Of a stretch of 64,000 nucleotides of DNA, positions 15,930 to 27,328 are shown in pieces. Source of the DNA: Rhodothermus marinus (GTDB taxonomy: Bacteria > Bacteroidota > Rhodothermia > Rhodothermales > Rhodothermaceae); assembly GCF_009936275.1 (NCBI RefSeq), contig NZ_AP019797.1:1727501-1791500 (forward strand), read 5' to 3'. The notes beneath the pieces were generated by a model. It ran no database searches and was not told the origin of the DNA. It was given only the letters and a program-made list of their open reading frames with translations. A program made the translations under genes and the position numbers. Positions within the stretch are counted from its first letter, which is position 1. Each line of letters starts with the position of its first letter.

Positions 15930-17192
15930 TCAGTGAAAACGAATCACCTGAATCGGGTTCATGCGGGCGGCAATGCGGGCCGGTATCAGCGAGGCCAGTC
16001 CACAGAGCCCCACCGTCACGACGGCAACCAGGATAAAATCTACGGTCTGCAGGGCGATCGGTGCCGTTCGCATGTAGTAGGCCTCGGCAGGCAGCGGAAT
16101 GATTCCGAACTTTTGCTGCAGAAGCGCCAGGCTCAGCGCCAGGAGTTCGCCCAGGGCGGTTCCGACCAGTCCGGTCAGCAGACCCAGGATCAGGTACATT
16201 CGCTGAAGCCTTCGCCGAGACGCCCCCATGCTGGCCAGAATGCCGATCTCGCGCGCTTTCTCCAGAATGACCATGAGCAGGGTAGCCAGCATGTTGAAGG
16301 CGGCGACGATTACGATGATACTGATTACCAGCGGAATGATGCTTTCCTGCAGGCGAACCCAGGCGAAAAGATTGCGAAATACTTCATAGATGGTGCGGGC
16401 GATGACCGGCAGGCCAAAGTGATCCTCGATCTGTCGGGCAAGGTGTGGGGCGTCCTGCACGTTCTGCAGCGTGAGGTCAAAGCGGGTGACCTCGTCGGGA
16501 CCGTATTCCAGCAGGGTCCGGGCGGCTTCAAGAGAAGTAAAAACGTAGAGCTGGTCGAAGTCGGCCAGGAGCGTCTCGTACAGGCCGGCCACGTAGAACT
16601 GGCGGACGCGTACGCGGGGATGAACCGAGGCCGGCAGCCGGCGCATGGAGAAAAGCGTGACAAGATTGCCAACCTTGAGGCCGAGCTGCTCGGCGAGCTG
16701 GCGTCCAATGACCAGTCCGGGCCGTCCGAGACTGTCAGGTGCAAATCGTGCCACGCCGGCCACCAGGTGCTGTTGCAGGTATTCTGGAAGCGTGGGGCTC
16801 CCCCACAGAGCGACGCCGTCCACTTCGCGGCGCCCCCGTCGGATCAGGACGAACTCCTGAATGACCGGGCGGACGGAGACCACGCCGGGCATGTACTGCA
16901 GGGCGGCTTCCATCCAGGCGGCATCTGAAAGCGGTGCATCGCGAAGGTTCTCCACCTGAATGTGTGCGCCAAAACCGGTGATCTTGGCTTCGATCTCCCG
17001 ACTGAAGCCGTGCACAATGGACAGCGCCAGGAGCAGTGCGGCGACGCCGACAGTTACTCCGCCGATGGCAATGTAAGTGATAAAGCGAAGGAATCGGCGA
17101 CCCTCCTCGCGTCCCTGCGCTCCGCGCAGGTAGCGTAAGGCTACGAAAAGCTCGAAGTACAGGCGTCGGAGCACGGCTTTTTCCAATAGCAA
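15930..17192 (-). CDS. LolC/LolE-type ABC transporter permease (FtsX/MacB family)
   Basis: This 420-residue inner-membrane protein has the LolC/E layout: an N-terminal span (about 38-62, ITYIAIGGVTVGVAALLLAL), a large periplasmic domain (about 65-265) and three C-terminal spans (near 280, 335 and 385). The family extracts lipoproteins for the outer membrane together with an ATPase (LolD), which is not in the window. The mapped start is a TTG; a GTG seven codons in is an alternative. It is first in the operon with moaD and moaE. Confidence 0.85.
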   Translation of the reverse strand: MLLEKAVLRRLYFELFVALRYLRGAQGREEGRRFLRFITYIAIGGVTVGVAALLLALSIVHGFSREIEAKITGFGAHIQVENLRDAPLSDAAWMEAALQYMPGVVSVRPVIQEFVLIRRGRREVDGVALWGSPTLPEYLQQHLVAGVARFAPDSLGRPGLVIGRQLAEQLGLKVGNLVTLFSMRRLPASVHPRVRVRQFYVAGLYETLLADFDQLYVFTSLEAARTLLEYGPDEVTRFDLTLQNVQDAPHLARQIEDHFGLPVIARTIYEVFRNLFAWVRLQESIIPLVISIIVIVAAFNMLATLLMVILEKAREIGILASMGASRRRLQRMYLILGLLTGLVGTALGELLALSLALLQQKFGIIPLPAEAYYMRTAPIALQTVDFILVAVVTVGLCGLASLIPARIAARMNPIQVIRFH

Positions 17193-17247
17193 CCAGGTAT
17201 CCGGCGAAACTTATGCAATCGCTCCGGATATGTCCTGTGCTTCATAA

Positions 17248-18036
17248 ATGATCCACGAAACTGCCGTGACGGACATACGCGAGCAACTCCGAGAGCTGGT
17301 GCACGAGGTGAAACGCCGCGCTTATGTGCCCTACTCGAAGCGTCCGGCCGCCGTGGTGCTGTTGCTCTCTGACGGCTCCTGGATTCCGGGTGTACGCGTC
17401 GAAAGCGCGTCGTTTTCGCTGACGATTCCACCGCTGCAGAATGCCTGGACGACCGCCGTGGCGCTGGGCCGTCGTGACGTGGTGGCCGTGGTCTTCTCAG
17501 AGCCACCGGATGCGGGAACGCGGGCTTTTCTGGAGGGGCTGGAATTATCGCTAATGGGCGTATCGGCGGATCTTTTTGTGCTTCGAGCTACTGAGCTGCC
17601 GACGCTTCGCGAGCCGCTTGCCCCTTTTCTTGATCAGATGCCCGATGAACCGCCCGAGGGTATTCAACTGGCCCGTGAGGTTGCTACTCGAGCGCTGGCG
17701 CCGTACTCACGGTTTCCGGTGGGCTGTCTGCTCCAGCTTGAGGATGGTCGTTGTATTCCGGGCGTCAACGTCGAGCATCCGGACTGGACGCGGACGCTCT
17801 GCGCCGAACGGAATGCGCTGGGAACGGCCATTAGCTACGGAATAGCGCCGTCAACCTGGCGAGCGTTGTTTCTGTCGTGTGTGAACGACGTCCGGGGTGC
17901 GCCCTGTGGTGCCTGTCGACAACTGCTGGCCGAACACCGTTCGGATCTGTCGGTGTGGATGGATCGAGGATCGAAGAATCCTCCTGAGCATATGAGGGTT
18001 GATCTTTTACTTCCTGGTTTTTTTGTATTGCAATAA
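17248..18036 (+). CDS. Cytidine deaminase with a degenerate N-terminal domain
   Basis: This 262-residue protein contains two cytidine-deaminase folds in tandem. The C-terminal one is intact: CAERNA (C185, E187) and PCGACRQ (C220, C223) provide the zinc ligands and catalytic Glu. The N-terminal one keeps AYVPYSKRP and the strand pattern but has PPLQNA (61-66) in place of CAERNA and no PCxxC. E. coli Cdd has the reverse order (active half first). The reaction is hydrolysis of cytidine or deoxycytidine to uridine. The next gene begins 12 nt after the stop. Confidence 0.88.
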   Translation: MIHETAVTDIREQLRELVHEVKRRAYVPYSKRPAAVVLLLSDGSWIPGVRVESASFSLTIPPLQNAWTTAVALGRRDVVAVVFSEPPDAGTRAFLEGLELSLMGVSADLFVLRATELPTLREPLAPFLDQMPDEPPEGIQLAREVATRALAPYSRFPVGCLLQLEDGRCIPGVNVEHPDWTRTLCAERNALGTAISYGIAPSTWRALFLSCVNDVRGAPCGACRQLLAEHRSDLSVWMDRGSKNPPEHMRVDLLLPGFFVLQ

Positions 18037-18048
18037 CAGCAATTGCGC

Positions 18049-20187
18049 ATGCTGCAGCTCGCCTGGCCGCCCTTCCTGTACGTTCTGCTGCTGAGCCTGA
18101 CGGTCGCTTTCGCCGTCTGGACCTACCGCCGCACGCACACCCTGACCCGGCGCCAGCGTCTGCTGCTGACGCTGCTCCGGAGCACCACCCTGGGCCTCGT
18201 GCTTACGCTGCTGGCCGATCCCCTGCTGGTACGTACCGAGCGACGGCAGACTCCGCCCGAACTGGCCCTTCTGATCGACGATAGTGCCAGTATGCCGCTT
18301 GCCGCCCGCGACAGCAGCCGGCAACTGGCCCGGCAGCTTCAGCAGGCACTCCCCTGGGATGCATTGCGAACAGCCCGCCTGCACGTTTACGGCCTGGGAG
18401 CCACCCTGCACCCTCTTCCTGATGAGCCGCGTCATCTGACCGACTCGCTTCGCTTCCGCCAGACACGCACCGACCTGAATCAGGCTATTCTCGAAGTCCA
18501 GCAACGCCATCCCCATCTTCGTGCCATCGTATTGATCTCCGACGGCCAGTTCAACACCGGTCCGTCGCCCCTGTACAGCGCCGAACGCCTGGGCATCCCG
18601 ATTTTCACCGTGGCCGTGGGCGATACTGCACGCCCGCGCGACATCTGGATCGACCGTATCGAAACCAACACGCTGGCCTACACGCGGACGCGCCTCCCCG
18701 TCACAGCACACCTGCAGGCCCGGGGCTTCGCCGGCGCGGAAGTAACGATCAGGCTGGAAGTGGACGGCCGCGAAATCGAACGCCGGCGGCACACCTTCAG
18801 CGCTCAGGAAGAGCGGGCGACCGTCACCTTCACCTACGAACCACAACAGCCGGGTCTGCATCGGCTGCGCGTGTATGTGGATCCGATTTCTGGAGAGTTT
18901 TTGGATAGCAATAACGGAGAAAACACCGTCGTCCGCGTACTCGAACGCCGCCGCCGCATCCTGCTGCTCGGCGCCGCCCCCGAACCCGATCTGGCCAACC
19001 TCCAGCGGCTCCTCGCTCAGAACGCCGACCTGGAGGTAACCACACGCGTGCAGCGCGACGACCGGCGCTTCTATGGCGGTCCGCTTCCAGACTCACTCAA
19101 CGCATTCGACCTGATCATCCTGGCCGGCTATCCTGGACGCGAAGCCAGCACGACCGACCTGGAGCGTATCGCGGCCGCCGCCGAGCGCATCCCGCTCCTG
19201 TTTCTGCTCAGCCCCCAGACGGATCTCCGTCGCCTGAGCGCCCTGGCCGAGGTACTTCCGGCCCGCCCCGATCAGATTCTTCCCGGCCATGTCAACGTGG
19301 CCTTCCAGCTTCGACCGGAAGCTCGCACGCATGCCGTCTTTGATCTTCCCGGTGGCATCCCCGACGCGCTGGAACAGCTTCCTCCACTCCGCACCACGCT
19401 TTCCACCTGGACGGTGGCCCCGGACGCGCGTCTGCTGGCCGTTGCCCGTTCAACCGACGGCGCTACCTCCGCTCCGTTGCTCGTGGTCCAAGAACGAAGC
19501 GGCCACCGCCGTGCCGTGCTGCTGGGCAGCGGTACCTGGCGCTGGAGCAGCCTGCCCGATGCGTTCGACGAACTCAGGGCTTTCTGGGAAACGCTGCTGA
19601 ACAACCTGATCCAGTGGCTAACGGCACCTACCGAAAATCAGCAGGTGCGCATCCGCCCGGAACGCGACACGTTTGGCGAGGACGAACCGGTTCGACTCCT
19701 GGGCGAGGTTTATGACGAACGGCTGGCCCCGGTCAGCGACGCGACGGTTACCGTCGAGGTGTGGGACGCCGACAGCACCCGCTATCCGTTCCGTATGGAA
19801 TCGACCGGCAACGGCCGCTATCGCCTGGAAATCGACAACCTGCCCCAGGGCCTGTACCGCTACCGGGGCGAAGCACGGCGCGGAACGGAACTGCTCGGCC
19901 GCGACAGCGGCTACTTTGCCGTCGGTGCCACCACGCTCGAGTACAAAACCCCCTGGGCCGACTGGAACCTGCTCCGACAGCTTGCCGGCCGCACCGGCGG
20001 CCGCTTCCTGACCCTTTCGGAAGCTCCGACGCTGGCAACTACGCTCCAGCAGGCCGGTTTGCTTACACCATCGGAGACGCTCGTACAGGCAGAATGGCGC
20101 CCACGGATGACGTGGCCGCCGCTTGTCCTGATTATTTTGCTGCTTACAATCGAATGGGTTCTTCGCAAACACTTCGGGATTGTTTAG
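18049..20187 (+). CDS. Membrane-anchored von Willebrand factor A domain protein
   Basis: This 712-residue protein has two N-terminal spans (about 8-27 and 40-60), then a VWA domain with a MIDAS motif DDSASM (about 77-82), and a C-terminal span (about 690-707) before a short basic tail. The middle holds a second Rossmann-like domain (RRRILLLGAAPEPDL) and an Ig-like domain (about 550-630). Such proteins are common in Bacteroidota and expose a metal-binding adhesion domain in the periplasm. The ATG at 18049 is preferred over a TTG at 18043. It precedes the secreted lamin-tail gene by 26 nt. Confidence 0.85.
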   Translation: MLQLAWPPFLYVLLLSLTVAFAVWTYRRTHTLTRRQRLLLTLLRSTTLGLVLTLLADPLLVRTERRQTPPELALLIDDSASMPLAARDSSRQLARQLQQALPWDALRTARLHVYGLGATLHPLPDEPRHLTDSLRFRQTRTDLNQAILEVQQRHPHLRAIVLISDGQFNTGPSPLYSAERLGIPIFTVAVGDTARPRDIWIDRIETNTLAYTRTRLPVTAHLQARGFAGAEVTIRLEVDGREIERRRHTFSAQEERATVTFTYEPQQPGLHRLRVYVDPISGEFLDSNNGENTVVRVLERRRRILLLGAAPEPDLANLQRLLAQNADLEVTTRVQRDDRRFYGGPLPDSLNAFDLIILAGYPGREASTTDLERIAAAAERIPLLFLLSPQTDLRRLSALAEVLPARPDQILPGHVNVAFQLRPEARTHAVFDLPGGIPDALEQLPPLRTTLSTWTVAPDARLLAVARSTDGATSAPLLVVQERSGHRRAVLLGSGTWRWSSLPDAFDELRAFWETLLNNLIQWLTAPTENQQVRIRPERDTFGEDEPVRLLGEVYDERLAPVSDATVTVEVWDADSTRYPFRMESTGNGRYRLEIDNLPQGLYRYRGEARRGTELLGRDSGYFAVGATTLEYKTPWADWNLLRQLAGRTGGRFLTLSEAPTLATTLQQAGLLTPSETLVQAEWRPRMTWPPLVLIILLLTIEWVLRKHFGIV

Positions 20188-20213
20188 CGCTGCAATAACG
20201 GCTCTCAACGGCC

Positions 20214-23114
20214 ATGCACCGCTTCCTCTGGCTCCTGCTGCTTCCCCTTCCCCTGCAGGCCCAGCTCCTGGAAACCTTCAGCGACGGCAACTTTACCGAA
20301 AACCCGCCCTGGCTGGGCACCACCGCCTACTGGACGATCGATACGCTCGCCAGTAACCCCCGCCTGCGCACCAACGGCCCACCCCGAGCCGACACGCTCT
20401 TTCTCGCTACCCCCTCCACCGTCTCCTGGGGCCTCTGGCAGTTCACCATAAGCTATGAGCAGGTCAACCTGAGCAACTTCAACGGCGTCCGCATCTACCT
20501 GATGGCCGACACCGCCGATCTGAAAGGCCCTGTCCACGGCTATTTTCTGCAACTGGGTACGAACAACAGCGACGAAGTGCGCCTCTACCGCCAGGACGGT
20601 GATCCGGCCACCCGGCGCATTCTGCTCGGCCGTAGCGACCCGATCCTGACCGAGCCGACGCAGACACTCACGCTGAAAGTGTTGCGTACCGAAACCGGAC
20701 ACTGGAGCGTCTCTCTGGAAGGCCAGCTGCTCCTGGAAGCCAGTGATGCCACCTACTGGAAAAGCCGCTACTTCGGCCTCTGGGTCAAGCATACGACCAC
20801 CACCGGCCGCAGCTATACCTTCGACGATCTGCTCGTAGCTGGCGAGGCCGAACGCCCCGACCGCACACCCCCTGAGGTTACCGGCGCCGTCTATCGCCAG
20901 CGACTGCGTGCCTTCCTGGTAGACTTTTCCGAGCCCATCGACACCACCCGTACGCCATCTGACGCGTTCTACGTGGAGGCCCCGACGTTCTCCGGAATCC
21001 CTGACAACGTGCGCTGGGATGCTTCCGGCCAGACCGCTCGCCTGCACTACGCCCGCATTCCTCCCTCTGGGTCCTATCGGCTATACGTCCGCGGCCTGCG
21101 CGACCCGGCCGGCAACCTGATGCGCGACACGGTGCTGGCACTTCCTGTCGTAACCGATACGCTTCCACCACGCCTGGTCGACCTCTACCCCATCGACAGT
21201 CGAAAGCTCGGCGTGCGCTTCGATGAGCCGGCGACGGGTTGCGATCCGGCCGCCTACCGCCTGCTGGAGGGGCCGGCCGTCCGGCAGGTGCAGGACTGTC
21301 CGGCCCCACCACGCCCCGACTTCACGCTGCTGCTGGCTACGCCCATGACACCCCTGGCCACTTACACCCTTCGCATCGAAGCCGTGGCCGATACGGTGGG
21401 CAACCTCATGCCGGCCGTTGAGCGCACGTTTACGTTTCCGGGGGATCCCGAACCGGCCGATCCGGGCGATCTGATCATCAATGAAGTGCTCTACGCGCCC
21501 GCACAGCCCGGGCTTGAGTTTGTTGAACTCTACAATCGCTCAGCCCATGCGCTGGATCTCCGCGAGATCCACTGGCACGATGCCCGGTCGGAGCCACAAC
21601 CGCTGGCCGAGCGTGTCTTTCTGATCGGTCCCGGCGCTTATGTCGTGCTGGCCGAGGACACGGCCGCGTTGCGAAAAATCTTCGGCAACGTGCCCGTGCT
21701 CCTGCAGCCGGGCGCCTGGCCCCCGCTCAACAACGACGGCGACGTCGTCGTACTGAAGCGAAGCGACAGCCTGCGCCTCGACTCGCTCCGGTACGACGCG
21801 TCCATGGGCCAGCCCGGCCGTTCGCTGGAGCGTCGGGATCCCGACCTCCCCACATGGCTCCGTGCCAACTGGGCCGTCAGCGTCGATTCGCTGGGGGCCA
21901 CACCCGGGCGCCGTAACAGCCGCTACGAGCCCGACCTGGCGCCGCCCGTCGTGCGCTTTGTGGCCGTGCGCGACAGCTTTACCGTGGTGGTCTTTTTCGA
22001 TGAAGTACTCGACCCGTCATCTGTTCAGCCCGAGGCCTTCGAACTGGACGATGGCACACAACCCGCGGCGGCCACCTGGGTGTCCGACGCACAGCAGGTC
22101 CTGCTGCACTTCGAACGACCGCTAACCCAGCAACAGCTTGTCATTCACGACCTTCGTGACCTCAAAGGCAACCAACTGGCTTCGGCAGTGCGCCCGCTGG
22201 CCTATCCACCGGTGCCGGACGCCTTGCGTATCAACGAAATCCTCTACGCGCCGCTTGCCGATCCGCACGACGGCCGTCCGGACCAGCCCGAATACATCGA
22301 ACTGATCAACATCTCCGAACGCCACCTCAATCTGGAGGGGCTTTTCTGGACCGACGTGCCCGACGAGCACAACCGTGCCGATACCATGTGGTTGCCCGTC
22401 CGTTTTCGGGCGCTCGCACCTGAAAGTCTGGCCGTCGTCTTTAACGTGCCGGCCGGGCAGGACCCGCTGGCTTTCATCGAGGCGGCCTTTCCGGGCGCCA
22501 CCCGTCAGCCGGGTACCGTATGGATTCCTCTGTCCGGGGCCTCGCTGGGGCTGCGCAACGAGGGAGATCTGATCCACCTGCAGTATGGGCATCACACGAT
22601 CGACTCGGTGTACTACGACCCCTCCTGGCACCAGGCGGGCGTCCGTGAGGCAACGGGTCTGTCCCTGGAACGATTGCTCCCCGAGGGACCCTCAAATGAT
22701 CCGGCCAACTGGACCAGCAGTCCAGATCCTTCCGGCGGCACGCCGGGACGTCCGAACGCTGCCCGCCTGCAGACCACCCCGCCACTTCCGGAGCAGCCCG
22801 ATCTGGAAGTCACCCCCTCCCCGTTTTCACCGGACGGCGACGGCATCGACGACGTGGCCGTCATTCGTTTCAAGTTGCCGACGGCCGGCGCCCTGGTACG
22901 CGCCCGGATCTTCGACAGTCAGGGACGGCCGGTGCGTACGCTGGGACCGGCCAACAGCGGCGCGCAGGGCCTGCTGTTCTGGGACGGTCGCGACGATACG
23001 GGTGGCGTGCTCCCCATCGGGATCTACATCGTATTGCTGGAGGCCATGGACGCCCGCGGCGGTCGTCTGCTGGCCCGCAGGGCACCTGTGGTGCTGGCAC
23101 GCCCGCTGCGCTGA
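20214..23114 (+). CDS. Secreted multidomain protein with two lamin-tail domains
   Basis: This 966-residue protein has a signal peptide (MHRFLWLLLLPLPLQAQ). An N-terminal jelly-roll-like domain (about 20-210) is followed by Ig/SbsA-like domains (for example VDFSEPIDT and VVFFDEVLD). Two lamin-tail domains start near 419 (IINEVLYAPAQPGLEFVELYN) and 672 (INEILYAP...EYIELINIS). The C-terminus (FSPDGDGIDD at about 871, then GRDDTGGVLPIGIY) is FlgD-like, as found on surface-exported proteins of this phylum. It forms an operon with the VWA gene. A surface adhesion or scaffold role is inferred. Confidence 0.85.
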   Translation: MHRFLWLLLLPLPLQAQLLETFSDGNFTENPPWLGTTAYWTIDTLASNPRLRTNGPPRADTLFLATPSTVSWGLWQFTISYEQVNLSNFNGVRIYLMADTADLKGPVHGYFLQLGTNNSDEVRLYRQDGDPATRRILLGRSDPILTEPTQTLTLKVLRTETGHWSVSLEGQLLLEASDATYWKSRYFGLWVKHTTTTGRSYTFDDLLVAGEAERPDRTPPEVTGAVYRQRLRAFLVDFSEPIDTTRTPSDAFYVEAPTFSGIPDNVRWDASGQTARLHYARIPPSGSYRLYVRGLRDPAGNLMRDTVLALPVVTDTLPPRLVDLYPIDSRKLGVRFDEPATGCDPAAYRLLEGPAVRQVQDCPAPPRPDFTLLLATPMTPLATYTLRIEAVADTVGNLMPAVERTFTFPGDPEPADPGDLIINEVLYAPAQPGLEFVELYNRSAHALDLREIHWHDARSEPQPLAERVFLIGPGAYVVLAEDTAALRKIFGNVPVLLQPGAWPPLNNDGDVVVLKRSDSLRLDSLRYDASMGQPGRSLERRDPDLPTWLRANWAVSVDSLGATPGRRNSRYEPDLAPPVVRFVAVRDSFTVVVFFDEVLDPSSVQPEAFELDDGTQPAAATWVSDAQQVLLHFERPLTQQQLVIHDLRDLKGNQLASAVRPLAYPPVPDALRINEILYAPLADPHDGRPDQPEYIELINISERHLNLEGLFWTDVPDEHNRADTMWLPVRFRALAPESLAVVFNVPAGQDPLAFIEAAFPGATRQPGTVWIPLSGASLGLRNEGDLIHLQYGHHTIDSVYYDPSWHQAGVREATGLSLERLLPEGPSNDPANWTSSPDPSGGTPGRPNAARLQTTPPLPEQPDLEVTPSPFSPDGDGIDDVAVIRFKLPTAGALVRARIFDSQGRPVRTLGPANSGAQGLLFWDGRDDTGGVLPIGIYIVLLEAMDARGGRLLARRAPVVLARPLR

Positions 23115-23186
23115 GTGCGGAACAGCTACGTCCGCGCTACGTTCTCAGAATCGTTCCGGAAATCATCCGAAAGTTTTCGACGACCC

Positions 23187-23534
23187 ATGAGCACCACGAC
23201 CCTGCAGGCTCCGATCCAGCTGACGCCCCGGGCGGCACAGGAAATCCGGAAGATCATGCAGACCAAGCAGATTCCGGAAGGCTATGCGCTGCGCGTGGGC
23301 GTCCGGGGCGGCGGATGCTCGGGCATGAGCTATCTGCTGGGCTTCGACCGCAAACGCGAGTACGACCTGGAGTTCGAAGTCGAAGGCATTACCATTTACA
23401 TGGACCGCCGTCACGGCCTATATTTAATGGGAACAACGATCGACTACCATGACGGGCTTAATGCCCGAGGGTTCGTTTTCAACAACCCCAATGCTACCCA
23501 GACCTGCGGCTGCGGCTCGAGTTTTGCAGTCTGA
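23187..23534 (+). CDS. IscA/SufA/ErpA-type iron-sulfur cluster assembly protein
   Basis: This 115-residue A-type carrier receives and passes on Fe-S clusters. The three ligand cysteines are in place: C44 in GGGCSGMSY, and C107 and C109 in TCGCGSSF. The start is taken at ATG 23187; the longer frame to 23115 abuts the lamin-tail stop and encodes a non-conserved Ser/Arg-rich leader. A strong terminator follows. No other isc or suf genes are visible. Confidence 0.93.
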   Translation: MSTTTLQAPIQLTPRAAQEIRKIMQTKQIPEGYALRVGVRGGGCSGMSYLLGFDRKREYDLEFEVEGITIYMDRRHGLYLMGTTIDYHDGLNARGFVFNNPNATQTCGCGSSFAV

Positions 23535-23558
23535 AGCAGGATGCGAGCTGGCTGCAGA

Positions 23559-23590
23559 CGCGGGGTAAGCGTTGCCGCCCCGCGTTTTTT
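23559..23590 (+). terminator. Intrinsic terminator after the IscA-type gene
   Basis: CGCGGGG (23559-23565) pairs with CCCCGCG (23578-23584) around a 12-nt loop, followed by six T. It separates the preceding operon from clpC. Confidence 0.85.
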
Positions 23591-23728
23591 GTTCAGGAAC
23601 TGCATTCCAGAGGTTCGGTTAACAGCGTAGGGTCAGCGTCGGCCGCACATTGCGGCACGCTGATCGCATCAGGGCAGCCTTGAACAGGCCACCGGCATTC
23701 AGGGCTGTTTAAATCAAAACCGGTAGTT

Positions 23729-26281
<2,553 letters not shown>

Positions 26282-26304
26282 CAACGCCCATGGCGAAGCC
26301 AGAA

Positions 26305-26340
26305 AGCGCCGGCTCTGCTTGGAGCCGGCGCTTTTTGTTT
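26305..26340 (+). terminator. Intrinsic terminator after clpC
   Basis: AGCGCCGGCTC (26305-26315) pairs with its complement (26322-26332) around a 6-nt loop, followed by TTTTTGTTT. It lies between the convergent clpC and asparaginase genes. Confidence 0.9.
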
Positions 26341-26341
26341 T

Positions 26342-27328
26342 TCAGCGCAGGAGGCTCGGTGCCTGAAGCAATCGCACCTTCTGCTCCGCGTCCCTCACGG
26401 CATAGGTAAAACCCGGTTGCAGGCTGTAGGCGCCCACGGCACCGTCGCGCCGGAGTGCCAGAAAGCCCACCTGCAGCGTGTCGTCGGCATTCCTGGCGCG
26501 ATAGCGCGCGACGGCCTTCCGGCAGGCGAGCTCCGGATCGTCGCCCTGGCGCATCAGCTCTACGACCAGATGCGAGCCGGCAATGCGAATGACACCTTCG
26601 CCCCAGCCGGTCGCACAGGCCGCCCCCACGTCGTCGTCCACGAACAGCCCGGCCCCGATGATCGGCGAGTCGCCCACGCGTCCCCGCATCTTGAAAGCGG
26701 CGCCGCTGGTCGAGCAGGCACCGGCCAGCCGGCCCGTCGCATCGGCCACCAGCAGCCCGACTGTATCGTGATTGTCGGCATCGATGCGGTTGGTGTTTTC
26801 GAGATTGGGCGGCGGCGGAGCCGGTGTCCCCTGCTGCTCCTTCCAGCGAAGCCAGTCCTGCTCGGATTCCGGCGTCAGCAGTTTCGCCTCCTCGAATCCT
26901 TCGGCCAGCGCAAAGGCCCGGGCACCCTCACCTACCAGAAAGACATGCGGGGTCTTTTCCATCACGCGGCGAGCCACCGAAATCGGATGCACGAAGCCCT
27001 CCAGAAAAGCCACGGCCCCACAACGCCCCGTGCCCTCCATGATCGACGCGTCCAGCGTAACCCGACCGGTGACGTCCGGATAGCCGCCCACTCCGACCGT
27101 CCGCACATCAGGATCCGCCTCGACGACCCGCACGCCTTCCTCCACGGCATCCAGCAGGCTACCGCCCTGTTGCAACGCGCGCCAGGCGGCTTCAACGGCC
27201 ATCTGTCCGTGATCCCAGGTCGCGACGGCTACTGGCAGTCGATGCCTTGCGGCGGGCGAACACCGAATGCCCAGCAACCCCAGCAGACCGGAGACTACCC
27301 CTAATTGAATCAGTTCTCTTCTCTGCAT
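26342..27328 (-). CDS. Glycosylasparaginase/isoaspartyl-peptidase-type Ntn hydrolase
   Basis: This 328-residue precursor belongs to the N4-(beta-N-acetylglucosaminyl)-asparaginase family. The autocleavage site and nucleophile are NHDTVG (T189). The beta-subunit signatures MRGRVGDSPIIGAG and CATGWGEG follow. The N-terminus (QRRELIQLG, then a hydrophobic stretch) looks like a Tat or Sec signal, so the enzyme is probably exported. The start is ATG 27328, which overlaps the upstream GH18 gene by 19 nt; the longer frame lies inside that gene. It may free N-glycans or hydrolyse Asn-linked substrates. Confidence 0.9.
   Translation of the reverse strand: MQRRELIQLGVVSGLLGLLGIRCSPAARHRLPVAVATWDHGQMAVEAAWRALQQGGSLLDAVEEGVRVVEADPDVRTVGVGGYPDVTGRVTLDASIMEGTGRCGAVAFLEGFVHPISVARRVMEKTPHVFLVGEGARAFALAEGFEEAKLLTPESEQDWLRWKEQQGTPAPPPPNLENTNRIDADNHDTVGLLVADATGRLAGACSTSGAAFKMRGRVGDSPIIGAGLFVDDDVGAACATGWGEGVIRIAGSHLVVELMRQGDDPELACRKAVARYRARNADDTLQVGFLALRRDGAVGAYSLQPGFTYAVRDAEQKVRLLQAPSLLR

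Noticed and set aside
23535-23728. CtsR-type operator before clpC
   Set aside because: No heptad direct repeat of the CtsR kind was found in the gap.
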